The position numbers and the translations under genes were made by a program. From Eubacterium sp. (GTDB taxonomy: Bacteria; Bacillota; Clostridia; Lachnospirales; Lachnospiraceae), in contig JAFRNE010000007.1 of NCBI GenBank assembly GCA_017430325.1, forward strand, positions 1 to 64,000: 64,000 nucleotides of DNA, read 5' to 3'. Shown here piece by piece: positions 54,400 through 62,497 of this stretch (position 1 is its first letter; each line of letters opens with the position of its first letter). Below the pieces are notes generated by a model that was not told where the DNA came from, ran no database searches, and worked only from the letters and a program-made list of their open reading frames with translations.

Positions 54400-55059
54400 A
54401 TGAACGTAGCAATAGACGGACCTGCAGGTGCAGGAAAAAGTACGATTGCCAGACTGGCAGCAAAAAAACTAGGATACATCTATGTAGATACTGGGGCAAT
54501 GTACAGAGCTCTGGCTCTTTATCTTATCTGGAAGGATGTTGATATTTATGATGAGGAAGCTCTTTCGAAGACTCTCGACAGAGCAAATATCAATATAGTA
54601 TATGAGAACGGTGTTCAGCATGTATTTCTGAATCTTCAGGATGTTTCGGCAGAGATAAGAAGTGAGAAGGTCAGTATCATGGCTTCAAAGACTTCAGCAC
54701 TTTCACCTGTAAGAAACAAGCTGCTTGATCTTCAGAGAGATATAGCTGCAAAGAATGATGTCATCATGGATGGCAGGGATATCGGAACAAATATACTTCC
54801 AAATGCTGAGGTTAAGATCTACCTCGATGCATCTCCGGATGTAAGAGCAAAGAGAAGATATGACGAGATGAGAAATAAGGGCGAGAAGCCTGATCTTGAG
54901 TCTATCAAGAAAAATATCATCGAGCGTGACCATCAGGATATGAACAGAAAGCTTGCACCGCTTAAGAGGGCTGACGATGCAGTTCTTATTGACAGTTCTT
55001 ATATGTCTATTGATGAGGTTGTTGAAGAGATAATCGGACTTGTAAAGAAGGTTCAGTAA
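54400..55059 (+). CDS. cmk: (d)CMP kinase
   Basis: 219 residues, AAGGAG before the ATG. Phosphorylates CMP and dCMP with ATP. P-loop AIDGPAGAGKSTIARLAAK, YVDTGAMYRALAL, the DGRDIGTNILPNAEVKIYL substrate segment and the LID RDHQDMNRKLAPLK are all typical. cmk followed by ispH-rpsA is a frequent Clostridia order, as here. Confidence 0.96.
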   Translation: MNVAIDGPAGAGKSTIARLAAKKLGYIYVDTGAMYRALALYLIWKDVDIYDEEALSKTLDRANINIVYENGVQHVFLNLQDVSAEIRSEKVSIMASKTSALSPVRNKLLDLQRDIAAKNDVIMDGRDIGTNILPNAEVKIYLDASPDVRAKRRYDEMRNKGEKPDLESIKKNIIERDHQDMNRKLAPLKRADDAVLIDSSYMSIDEVVEEIIGLVKKVQ

Positions 55060-55089
55060 AGATAGTTTGCGAATGTATAGAATGTTTGG

Positions 55090-55115
55090 TTTGCCGGCTG
55101 GAAAATGCCGGCAAA
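55090..55115 (+). other. Hairpin between cmk and ispH-S1
   Basis: TTTGCCGGC (55090-55098) and GCCGGCAAA (55107-55115) make a 9-bp stem with an 8-base loop but no T-run. It probably modulates mRNA stability or read-through rather than ending transcription. Confidence 0.5.
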
Positions 55116-55140
55116 TCTAATGATATCTGGAGGACGTTAA

Positions 55141-57177
55141 TTGGAAGTAATACTTGCGAAAAAGGCCGGCTTCTGCTTCGGTGTCAGAAGAGCGGTGGAT
55201 ACAGCATTTCAGGCTGCGGAAGCAGAAAATAACGAAGGACTCTCTGTATATACCTTTGGGCCCATCATTCACAATCGGTCGGTGGTGGATGATCTGAAGG
55301 AACATGGTGTTGGTCTGATAAATAATCTGGAGGAACTAAAAGAACTCCCTAAGTCGCGTATCATTATCAGATCCCATGGAGTGGGTCGGGAAGTGATAAA
55401 AGCTATAGAAGAGCTTGGTCACGAGGTTATCGATGCAACCTGTCCTTTCGTTAAAAATATACATAAAAAAGCTGACGAATCCACAGGAGAAGGAAAGGTG
55501 CTCATAATCACCGGAGATCCTGATCATCCTGAGGTTCAGGGAATCAAGGGCTGGTGCAATAATGAACCATATATTATCAGCAGTATTTCCGAGGCTGAGG
55601 AGCTTCCGGCTTTCGAAGATAAAGTGGTTACGGTTGTTTCGCAAACTACTTTTAACGCAAAAAAATTTAAAGATATAGTTGAATTATTGCGTAAAAAATA
55701 TTATAATGTCATTGTTTGTAATACTATCTGCAATGCGACAGCAGAGAGACAGGCGGAGGCTGAAAAGCTTTCATCCAAGGTCGATGTGATGATCGTTATT
55801 GGAGATCCGAGTAGCTCAAACACCAAAAAACTATATGAAATAAGCAGACAGAAATGTAAAAATACTTACTATATACAGACACTTAATGACTTGGATTTGA
55901 CTGTTATTGAATCCGCTAGTAGGGTAGGTATTACTGCTGGGGCATCTACCCCGAGAAATATTATTAAGGAGGTTCATGACAGCATGTCGGAGACAAATGA
56001 ATTTGAAAAATTATTACAGGAGGAGGAAAACTTCTCTATCAGAACCGGTCAGATCGTTGACGGTACAGTAATCGGTGTTAAGCCGGAAGAGATCATTGTT
56101 GATATCCACTACAAATCAGAAGGTATTGTAACAAGAGAAGAGTATTCAAATACTCCAAATATCGATCTCACCACCATCGTTAAGGAAGGTGATCCGATAA
56201 CAGTTAAGGTTATCAAGACAAATGACGGAGAGGGACAGGTTGTCCTTTCATATAAGAGAATCGCAGCTGAGAAGGCATATGCTAAGCTTGAAGAAGCATT
56301 CAACAACGAGGAAGTTCTTACAGGAACAGTTACTCAGGCTCTTCAGGGTGGTCTCAGTGTAACAGTAGACGAGTGCAAGGTATTTATCCCTGCAAGCCTT
56401 GTTTCGGATGCTTATGAGAGAGATCTCAAGAAGTATGAAGGAACAGAGGTTGAGTTTGTTCTTACAGAGTTCAATATCGCTAAGAGAAGATTCATCGGTA
56501 ACAGAAAGAAGATCATTTCTGAGAAGAAGGCAGCTCTTGCTAAGGAGCTCTTCGATCGTATCGAGGTTGGTCAGACAGTTGAAGGTACAGTTAAGAATGT
56601 AACAAACTTTGGCGCATTCATCGACCTCGGCGGTGCAGACGGACTTCTTCACATCTCTGAGATGTCTTGGGGAAGGGTTGACAATCCTAAGAAGCTCTTC
56701 AATGTTGGTGATAAGGTAACAGCCTTCATCAAGGACATCAAGGGTGACAAGATCGCACTTTCACTTAAGTTTGATGATCAGAATCCATGGCTTTCAGCTG
56801 AGGAGAAATACGCTATCGGCAGCGTAGTAACAGGTAAGGTGGCAAGAATGACAGACTTCGGAGCTTTCGTAGTTCTTGAGCCAGGTATCGATGCACTCCT
56901 TCATGTTTCTCAGATCGCTCTTAAGAGAATCGAGAAGCCATCTGACGTTCTTAAGGTTGGTGAGGAGATCACAGCTAAGGTTGTTGATTTCAAGCCTGCT
57001 GACAAGAAGATCAGCCTTAGCATCAAGGCATATCTTAAGGACCAGGGAATCGAGCCTGAAGATGATGTTTATGATGAGCCGGCTAAGGAAGACTACGATG
57101 ATGAAGTAGTTGAAGAGGCAGCTGAAGAAGTTGTTGAGGAAGCTGCAGAGGCAGTTGAGGAAGCAACTGAGGAATAA
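55141..57177 (+). CDS. ispH: IspH-S1 fusion: 4-hydroxy-3-methylbut-2-enyl diphosphate reductase with four S1 RNA-binding domains
   Basis: 678 residues, TTG start after TGGAGGA. Residues 1-280 are IspH, the last enzyme of the MEP isoprenoid pathway, with cluster cysteines Cys12 (AGFCFGV), Cys101 (DATCPF) and Cys197 (NTICNAT), and TxxxxxxRQ downstream. Residues 300-650 contain four S1 domains (GQIVDGTVIGVKPEEI, EVLTGTVTQALQGGL, VEGTVKNVTNFGAFIDL, VTGKVARMTDFGAFVVL), like a short ribosomal protein S1. The tail is acidic (EEAAEEVVEEAAEA). This fusion is known in Clostridia. An AAGGAGG at 55966-55972 and ATG at 55984 sit exactly at the junction, so a free S1 protein may also be made. Confidence 0.95.
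   Translation: MEVILAKKAGFCFGVRRAVDTAFQAAEAENNEGLSVYTFGPIIHNRSVVDDLKEHGVGLINNLEELKELPKSRIIIRSHGVGREVIKAIEELGHEVIDATCPFVKNIHKKADESTGEGKVLIITGDPDHPEVQGIKGWCNNEPYIISSISEAEELPAFEDKVVTVVSQTTFNAKKFKDIVELLRKKYYNVIVCNTICNATAERQAEAEKLSSKVDVMIVIGDPSSSNTKKLYEISRQKCKNTYYIQTLNDLDLTVIESASRVGITAGASTPRNIIKEVHDSMSETNEFEKLLQEEENFSIRTGQIVDGTVIGVKPEEIIVDIHYKSEGIVTREEYSNTPNIDLTTIVKEGDPITVKVIKTNDGEGQVVLSYKRIAAEKAYAKLEEAFNNEEVLTGTVTQALQGGLSVTVDECKVFIPASLVSDAYERDLKKYEGTEVEFVLTEFNIAKRRFIGNRKKIISEKKAALAKELFDRIEVGQTVEGTVKNVTNFGAFIDLGGADGLLHISEMSWGRVDNPKKLFNVGDKVTAFIKDIKGDKIALSLKFDDQNPWLSAEEKYAIGSVVTGKVARMTDFGAFVVLEPGIDALLHVSQIALKRIEKPSDVLKVGEEITAKVVDFKPADKKISLSIKAYLKDQGIEPEDDVYDEPAKEDYDDEVVEEAAEEVVEEAAEAVEEATEE
55966..55986 (+). 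promoter_or_regulatory. Internal Shine-Dalgarno and ATG at the IspH/S1 junction
   Basis: AAGGAGG (55966-55972) is followed after 11 bases by an in-frame ATG (55984-55986, residue 282 of the fusion, MSETNEFEKLL), the natural first residue of an S1-only protein. Confidence 0.5.
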
Positions 57178-57192
57178 TCAAATAGTTTTTTG

Positions 57193-57222
57193 CAGGGGAT
57201 GGTTTTCATCCCCTGTTTTTTT
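57193..57222 (+). terminator. Intrinsic terminator of ispH-S1
   Basis: Stem CAGGGGATG (57193-57201) with CATCCCCTG (57207-57215), followed by seven T residues. Confidence 0.92.
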
Positions 57223-57235
57223 ACGGATATCCAAC

Positions 57236-57285
57236 ATCGAGACGTCAGTCGAGGTGCCGAGCGACGTAGTCGCATCTACACTATA
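57236..57285. other. G+C-rich palindromic segment between ispH-S1 and rplS
   Basis: An island containing GACGTC and the hairpin GCGAC-GTA-GTCGC inside an otherwise A+T-rich spacer. It shares its form, but not clear identity, with the hairpin near 2020. Confidence 0.35.
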
Positions 57286-57304
57286 AATAATTAAGAAAAA
57301 GTCC

Positions 57305-57333
57305 TTGCTTTATTTAAAAGGCTATGATATATT
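57305..57333 (+). promoter_or_regulatory. rplS promoter
   Basis: TTGCTT, 17-base spacer, TATATT, about 80 bases before rplS. Confidence 0.55.
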
Positions 57334-57416
57334 ATAACAGTTGCAAAAGAAAGATGGTCCGCTGTATCGGTTAAGATAGTAAGAACATCGAATATTAATT
57401 CAGGAGGTTGATTTCG

Positions 57417-57770
57417 ATGAATAATGCAGAAATCATGAAGAGCATTGAGAAGGCTCAGGAAAGAGAAACAACATTTTCTTTCAACGTAGGTGATACTGTT
57501 AAGGTATCAGCTCTCATCAAGGAAGGTAACAGAGAAAGAATCCAGGCTTTCGAAGGAACAGTTATCAAGATTCAGGGTACAGGTTCAAGAAAGACTTTCA
57601 CAGTTAGAAAGAACTCTAACGGCGTTGGCGTTGAGAAGACATGGCCTGTTCACTCACCACTTATCGAGAAAGTCGATGTAATCAGAAGAGGTAAGGTTAG
57701 AAGAGCTAAACTTAATTATCTCCGCGACAGAGTTGGTAAGAGTGCGAGAGTTAAGGAAATCGTTAAATAG
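57417..57770 (+). CDS. rplS: 50S ribosomal protein L19
   Basis: 117 residues from the ATG at 57417 after CAGGAGG; a TTG at 57408 is too close to that site. L19 lies at the subunit interface. [26 protein letters not shown], the SRKTFTVRK stretch, [12 protein letters not shown] and [16 protein letters not shown] are classical. It heads the block that includes rbgA and rnhB, as in Bacillus. Confidence 0.97.
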   Translation: MNNAEIMKSIEKAQERETTFSFNVGDTVKVSALIKEGNRERIQAFEGTVIKIQGTGSRKTFTVRKNSNGVGVEKTWPVHSPLIEKVDVIRRGKVRRAKLNYLRDRVGKSARVKEIVK

Positions 57771-57781
57771 TTATCTAAGCT

Positions 57782-57810
57782 ATGACCGGAGTAGTTTTTA
57801 CTCCGGTCAT
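57782..57810 (+). terminator. Leaky terminator-like hairpin after rplS
   Basis: ATGACCGGAGTA (57782-57793) pairs with TACTCCGGTCAT (57799-57810). The following TTGCGATT is a poor T-run, so read-through into lepB is likely. Confidence 0.65.
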
Positions 57811-57844
57811 TTGCGATTAAAAGGGTTTTTATTCGGGCTGTGAT

Positions 57845-58441
57845 ATGAGTTCAGACAGAAGGAACAAAAATATAATGAAATACGTCCTCGGTAAAGAGGG
57901 AACGAAGAAGAAAAAGAAGAGCAAGAAGCGTAGAAGGATAGAGAGGATCATAATACTGGTTGCCGCAGCTATCGTTTTAGGCTTTGCTTTTGTTGTATTT
58001 ATGTTTCAGACTGTTAAGATGGTCGGACCGTCCATGCAGGGAACCATTGAGGATGGCGAGACTGTGATTGTAAGCAAGATCGGTAAGCTTATTCACGGCG
58101 TTAAAAGAGACGACATAGTTGCTGTTAAGAAGAACAGTGACAAATATTACAGTATAAAACGTGTTGTCGCCGTACCGGGCGATAAGGTGAAGATAGACGG
58201 TGGTAAGCTGTATATTAACGGAAGTATATACGAGCTGAAATCCGGCGATATCATAGTCAATCCGGGAACTGCTTCTTCAGAGATCGAGCTTCAGGATAAT
58301 GAGTATTTTCTTCTGGGTGATAATGTAAATAACAGTGACGATTCGAGATTCTCAAATATGGGCATCGTTCAGAAGACAGATATTACAGGTATAGTAATCT
58401 ACAGGATCAAACCGTGGTCAAAACGCGGGAAGATTAAATAA
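57845..58441 (+). CDS. lepB: Signal peptidase I (first copy)
   Basis: 198 residues. It removes signal peptides on the outer face of the membrane. A basic N-terminus (KKKKKSKKRRR) is followed by one membrane helix at 34-54. Catalytic Ser63 is in VGPSMQ and Lys105 in IKRVVAVPGD; the GDNVNNSDDSR box is intact. It lies between rplS and a hypothetical membrane protein, with a second copy 1.9 kb downstream. Confidence 0.95.
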   Translation: MSSDRRNKNIMKYVLGKEGTKKKKKSKKRRRIERIIILVAAAIVLGFAFVVFMFQTVKMVGPSMQGTIEDGETVIVSKIGKLIHGVKRDDIVAVKKNSDKYYSIKRVVAVPGDKVKIDGGKLYINGSIYELKSGDIIVNPGTASSEIELQDNEYFLLGDNVNNSDDSRFSNMGIVQKTDITGIVIYRIKPWSKRGKIK

Positions 58442-58520
58442 CGACAGATCGTACGTGATTGGATCAGGTGAGATTGAATCGATCAGGATACAATGATTGA
58501 TCATATAATGGGAGATTGAA

Positions 58521-59414
58521 ATGAAAAAATTATTCGGTGGAATAAATATGACATGGCTTAAGCTGGTTATATTTGCGGTTGTCGCCGCGGTATATACTGC
58601 GGTTGTTGCGATAATACCTATAACAAGGGATACTTCCTTCAGGGATATCACTATTTCCTTTGAGGTATGGATACTCTTTGGCGTTATCATAATAATGAAC
58701 AGTAAGTCGGCAGTGGATTCGGCGTTGAAGTGCTTTGTATTTTTCCTTATAAGCCAGCCGCTTATATATCTGATACAGGTGCCGTTCTCGCACCTTGGCT
58801 GGGGAATACTCGGTTATTACAAGACCTGGTTCATCTGGACACTGCTTACAATACCGATGGGCTTTGTCGGTTATTATATGAAGATGGACAAATGGTGGGG
58901 ACTGCTTATACTCACACCTGTTCTTATCTTCCTTGCAATATACCATTATTATGGATTCTTCTCATACATGCTGACATATTTCCCTTACAGGGTTATAAGT
59001 TCGCTTTTCTGTATCGTAACCATGATAATGTATCCGCTTGTAATCTTTAAGGATAAGAAGATCAGGCTTGCAGGACTTGCTATAAGTATCGTGCTGATCC
59101 TGGGTACTTCGGGCTATGCATTTATTAAGGGCGACAGCTCTTACGAGACGGTTATAATGGCAACCGGTTATACCTTTGATGATACCGGACTTGTGATCAC
59201 CTTTGATGACAGCTACAGTGTAAGGCTGAAGGATGAGTCGTATGGTGATGTAAGCATATCCTATAATGAGGATATTGAAGATTATGCCATCGATGCCAAG
59301 TTTAAAAAGATTGGTAAGACAGAGCTTATAATTGAATCACCAAGCGGTGAGAAGGTTGAGATAAAGATTGATATTAAATCGGACAGCTACAAGCTGACGG
59401 AGAAAAAGGACTAG
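58521..59414 (+). CDS. Hypothetical membrane protein with soluble C-terminal domain
   Basis: 297 residues, GGGAGAT before the ATG. Six or so membrane helices cover residues 12-205. The last 90 residues (YTFDDTGLVITFDDSYSVRL, then SPSGEKVEIKIDIKSD) look like a beta-rich domain that would lie outside the cell. No family recognised. It ends four bases before rbgA and shares the operon; a partner for the nearby signal peptidases is possible but unsupported. Confidence 0.65.
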   Translation: MKKLFGGINMTWLKLVIFAVVAAVYTAVVAIIPITRDTSFRDITISFEVWILFGVIIIMNSKSAVDSALKCFVFFLISQPLIYLIQVPFSHLGWGILGYYKTWFIWTLLTIPMGFVGYYMKMDKWWGLLILTPVLIFLAIYHYYGFFSYMLTYFPYRVISSLFCIVTMIMYPLVIFKDKKIRLAGLAISIVLILGTSGYAFIKGDSSYETVIMATGYTFDDTGLVITFDDSYSVRLKDESYGDVSISYNEDIEDYAIDAKFKKIGKTELIIESPSGEKVEIKIDIKSDSYKLTEKKD

Positions 59415-59418
59415 TAAA

Positions 59419-60270
59419 ATGGCAGATAACAAGATAAACATTCAATGGTATCCCGGACACATGACCAAGGCTGTCAGGGAGATGGAAAAGAATATAAAGC
59501 TTGTTGATATACTTATAGAGCTTCTTGATGCAAGAATACCGCTTTCCAGCAGGAATCCGGACATTGACAGACTTGCCAATGGAAAATACAGGCTTGCGAT
59601 ACTTAACAAGACTGACCTTGCGGATCCGAAGACTACTGAGAAGTGGGCAGAGTATTTTAAAGATAAAAATATCCGCACCATAACTCTTGATTCAAGAAAG
59701 AATAAGGATGCAAAGAAGATCACCTCGGTGGTGCTTGAGATATGTAAGGAAAAGCTTGAGAGAGATAAGAGAAAGGGGCTCCTTCAGAGACCTATCAAGG
59801 CGATGGTAGTTGGTATTCCGAATGTAGGAAAGTCTACATTTATCAACTCCTATGCAGGTAAAGCAAGTGCTAAGACCGGTAACAAGCCGGGGGTAACAAA
59901 GGGACTTCAATGGATCAATCTCGGCAAGGATATCAACCTTATTGATACACCGGGAATACTCTGGCCAAAGTTCGATGATCCGGACATTGGTATCAGACTT
60001 GCACTTATCGGATCGATAAATGACAACATTATCAGCAAGTATGATCTGGCCCTAAATCTTATAGAATATTTAAAAATAAACTATTGCGGTATTATTTCAA
60101 AAAGGTATAATATTGAGGAGACAGACATAGAAGAAATACTTAAATCTATTGCAGATTCAAGGAAGTGCCTGCTGAAGGGCGGAGAACCTGATATAGAGAA
60201 GGCTGCGGCAATACTTATCGATGACTTAAGAAGCGGCAGTCTTGGCAGAGTCTCCCTTGAGATGCCATAA
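59419..60270 (+). CDS. rbgA: Ribosome biogenesis GTPase RbgA (YlqF)
   Basis: 283 residues. Circularly permuted GTPase needed for late 50S assembly. G4 (NKTDLAD) precedes G1 (GIPNVGKSTFINS) and G3 (DTPGILWPKF), the diagnostic order. The start NIQWYPGHMTKAVREME is typical. It sits between two signal peptidase genes and before rnhB, resembling the Bacillus rplS-ylqF-rnhB order. Confidence 0.96.
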   Translation: MADNKINIQWYPGHMTKAVREMEKNIKLVDILIELLDARIPLSSRNPDIDRLANGKYRLAILNKTDLADPKTTEKWAEYFKDKNIRTITLDSRKNKDAKKITSVVLEICKEKLERDKRKGLLQRPIKAMVVGIPNVGKSTFINSYAGKASAKTGNKPGVTKGLQWINLGKDINLIDTPGILWPKFDDPDIGIRLALIGSINDNIISKYDLALNLIEYLKINYCGIISKRYNIEETDIEEILKSIADSRKCLLKGGEPDIEKAAAILIDDLRSGSLGRVSLEMP

Positions 60271-60289
60271 GAAATTGGGGTAAACAATC

Positions 60290-61207
60290 TTGGGTAAAAA
60301 GTTTAAGGACGAAATAGAAAGTATAGATGAAGCCAAAGAGCTTTTTTACGGACTTGCTGAGGAAAGAAAACAGGAGAAACGTGAGAAGCGCGAGGCTGAA
60401 AGAGAAGCAAAGAGACTGGCTAAGGAAGAGGCCAGGGAAGAAGCAAGACGACTTAAGGAAGAGGCCAAAAGCGGCAAGTCTTCAGATGAATCTAAGGATG
60501 CTGAAGCTTCTTCGGATGATAAAGAGACTAGGTCAGGAGACGTCGAGGCAGCTGCTTCAGAAGTAAAGAGTTCTTCTGATACAGAAGCAGATACCAAAGA
60601 GGCTGATTCCAATGAAGAAGACGGCAAGTCAAAGAGAAAGTTCAAGGGCCGCAAGAAGAGAAAAGAAAAGGTAAATATAGTAAAAGAGTTGTATTACCTG
60701 GCAATCTATATCGGTGTCGTTATCATTGTATGCTTCCTCATCATTACATTTATCGGTGAGAGAACAACAGTTAAGGGTGATTCGATGCTGCCGACACTTG
60801 AGAACGGAGACAACCTCTGGATCGATAAGATAAGCTACAGATTCACAGATCCTAAGAGATTTGATATCATCATCTTCCCACCGAGAAATAATTCCGAGAA
60901 GATATATATCAAGAGGATCATCGGTCTGCCGGGCGAAACCGTTCAGATCGACGAGCAGGGAAATATTCTTATTGATGGTAAGGTTCTTATAGAAGACTAC
61001 GGTCTCGAGCCGATAGATCCGGACAAGAGAGGAATAGCCAGCAGTCCGATAACGCTTGGTAAGAGCGAGTATTTTGTTCTTGGAGATAACAGGAACAACA
61101 GTGAGGACAGCCGCCGTTCGGTAGTCGGAAATGTAAGAAAGAGCGAGATAATCGGTAAAGCCGTATTCAGGCTTTCACCACTTAAAAAGTTTGGAAAGAT
61201 CAAATAG
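60290..61207 (+). CDS. lepB: Signal peptidase I (second copy) with long charged cytoplasmic extension
   Basis: 305 residues, TTG start (GGGG about 12 bases upstream). An Lys/Glu/Ala/Ser-rich stretch of about 130 residues precedes the membrane helix at 135-155; it is absent from most signal peptidases and probably disordered or helical. Catalytic Ser165 is in KGDSMLPTL and Lys208 in IKRIIGLPGET; GDNRNNSEDSRRS is intact. It follows rbgA by 19 bases. Two signal peptidases in one operon suggest divided substrates. Confidence 0.93.
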   Translation: MGKKFKDEIESIDEAKELFYGLAEERKQEKREKREAEREAKRLAKEEAREEARRLKEEAKSGKSSDESKDAEASSDDKETRSGDVEAAASEVKSSSDTEADTKEADSNEEDGKSKRKFKGRKKRKEKVNIVKELYYLAIYIGVVIIVCFLIITFIGERTTVKGDSMLPTLENGDNLWIDKISYRFTDPKRFDIIIFPPRNNSEKIYIKRIIGLPGETVQIDEQGNILIDGKVLIEDYGLEPIDPDKRGIASSPITLGKSEYFVLGDNRNNSEDSRRSVVGNVRKSEIIGKAVFRLSPLKKFGKIK

Positions 61208-61214
61208 TTTTATT

Positions 61215-61252
61215 GAGGGAATATATGGAGTATCACGTATTCCCTCTTTCTA
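61215..61252 (+). terminator. Terminator or attenuator before rnhB
   Basis: GAGGGAATA (61215-61223) pairs with TATTCCCTC (61238-61246), then TTTCTAT. It lies 15 bases ahead of the rnhB start, so partial read-through is needed unless another promoter exists. Confidence 0.65.
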
Positions 61253-61266
61253 TCTAAAGGGATGCC

Positions 61267-62073
61267 ATGAATATTTGCGAGATTAAAACAAGAATAAGTG
61301 AAATAAACAGCCTTCCTCTTATGAAATACGAGGACAAGAAGAGACAGTTCGGAGAACTCCTTCAGGAAATATCAGGTGATGAAAGAAAGGGCGTTCTCAG
61401 CCTTGCCGATAAGCTTAAGAAAAATATAGCCGATATCGAAAAGGAAGTTCAGCGTGTCAGAGGCATGATGACCTTCGAGAATAAATATACCGATGCAGAA
61501 TATATCTGCGGTACTGATGAGGTTGGAAGAGGCCCTCTTGCAGGACCAATCGTTACAGCAGCGGTAATACTTCCGAAGGGACTTGTTATTCCGTGGCTGA
61601 ACGACTCAAAGCAGGTTAAAAAGGAAGTAAGAGAGGAGCTTTATGATATCATCCTCTCAAATGCTATTTCCGTAGGACTTGGCATGAATACACCGGAATT
61701 CATCGATACAGAGGGCATCCAGGAAGCTAATTATGATGCTATGCGTAAGGCGGTAAACAGCCTTTCTGTTAAGCCTGATCTTGTACTGGTTGATGCGGTT
61801 AAGATCCCTAAGCTGGATATCAAGCAGGTTTCTATCATTAAGGGTGACGCGCTTTCTGTTTCAATAGCTGCAGCAAGTATTGTTGCAAAGGTTACAAGAG
61901 ACAGACTCATGAAGGATTACGACCAGCTCTATCCGGATTATGATTTTAAGAATAATATGGGATATGGTTCGAAGAAGCATCTTGATGCATTGGTCGCAAA
62001 GGGACCTTGCGAGATCCACAGAAGGTCATTCATAAAGAATTACTGGAACGAAGGGGAAAAAGTTGCAGAATAA
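61267..62073 (+). CDS. rnhB: Ribonuclease HII
   Basis: 268 residues. Cleaves RNA in RNA-DNA hybrids, including single ribonucleotides in DNA. An N-terminal helical region (about 1-75) is followed by the catalytic domain: GTDEVGRGPLAGPIVTAAV, NDSKQVKKEVRE, LVDAVKIP and the SIAAASIVAKVTRDRLM segment carry the acidic residues. Its end overlaps yraN by 11 bases, implying translational coupling. Confidence 0.96.
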   Translation: MNICEIKTRISEINSLPLMKYEDKKRQFGELLQEISGDERKGVLSLADKLKKNIADIEKEVQRVRGMMTFENKYTDAEYICGTDEVGRGPLAGPIVTAAVILPKGLVIPWLNDSKQVKKEVREELYDIILSNAISVGLGMNTPEFIDTEGIQEANYDAMRKAVNSLSVKPDLVLVDAVKIPKLDIKQVSIIKGDALSVSIAAASIVAKVTRDRLMKDYDQLYPDYDFKNNMGYGSKKHLDALVAKGPCEIHRRSFIKNYWNEGEKVAE

Positions 62074-62428
62074 AAGGCAGGTAGGCAGCGAAAAAGAAGA
62101 GATAGCGGCAGAGTTTCTGAAGGCTAAAGGCCTCAGGATACTTTCGAGAAATTATAAGGTCCGGCAGGCCGAGCTTGATATAGTTGCGTCGGATGATGAA
62201 AGCCGCATACTGATCTTTGTTGAGGTTAAATACAGAGCTACATCGGGAAGAGGTATCTCCCTTGAAGCAGTAACTCCCGCTAAGCAAAAGAAAATATGCC
62301 AGGCTGCGCTTTTTTATATGAACCAGTTCAGGATCAATCCTGAAACCGTAAATATACGTTTTGATGTTGTCGGTATCGATGGCGAGAAGATCACGCATAT
62401 TGAAAACGCATTTATGTTTTCTATTTAG
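62063..62428 (+). CDS. YraN family (UPF0102) endonuclease-like protein
   Basis: 121 residues with a TTG start inside the end of rnhB, GAAGGGG upstream. Restriction-endonuclease-like fold: VGSEKEEIAAEFLKAKG, AELDIVASDD and FVEVKYR carry the D...ExK residues. Commonly next to rnhB. Its function is unproven. Degenerate 18-base repeats follow after the stop. Confidence 0.9.
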   Translation: MQNKRQVGSEKEEIAAEFLKAKGLRILSRNYKVRQAELDIVASDDESRILIFVEVKYRATSGRGISLEAVTPAKQKKICQAALFYMNQFRINPETVNIRFDVVGIDGEKITHIENAFMFSI

Positions 62429-62450
62429 TTATGATCGTGTTTTGACAATA

Positions 62451-62487
62451 TTCGTGAACGATATGAAGTTCGTGAACAATATGATAG
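62451..62487 (+). repeat. Degenerate 18-base direct repeat between yraN and pgeF
   Basis: TTCGTGAACGATATGAAG and TTCGTGAACAATATGATAG lie head to tail. They may include part of a regulatory region, since no other promoter is evident for pgeF. Confidence 0.6.
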
Positions 62488-62497
62488 TTTGAAAAAT

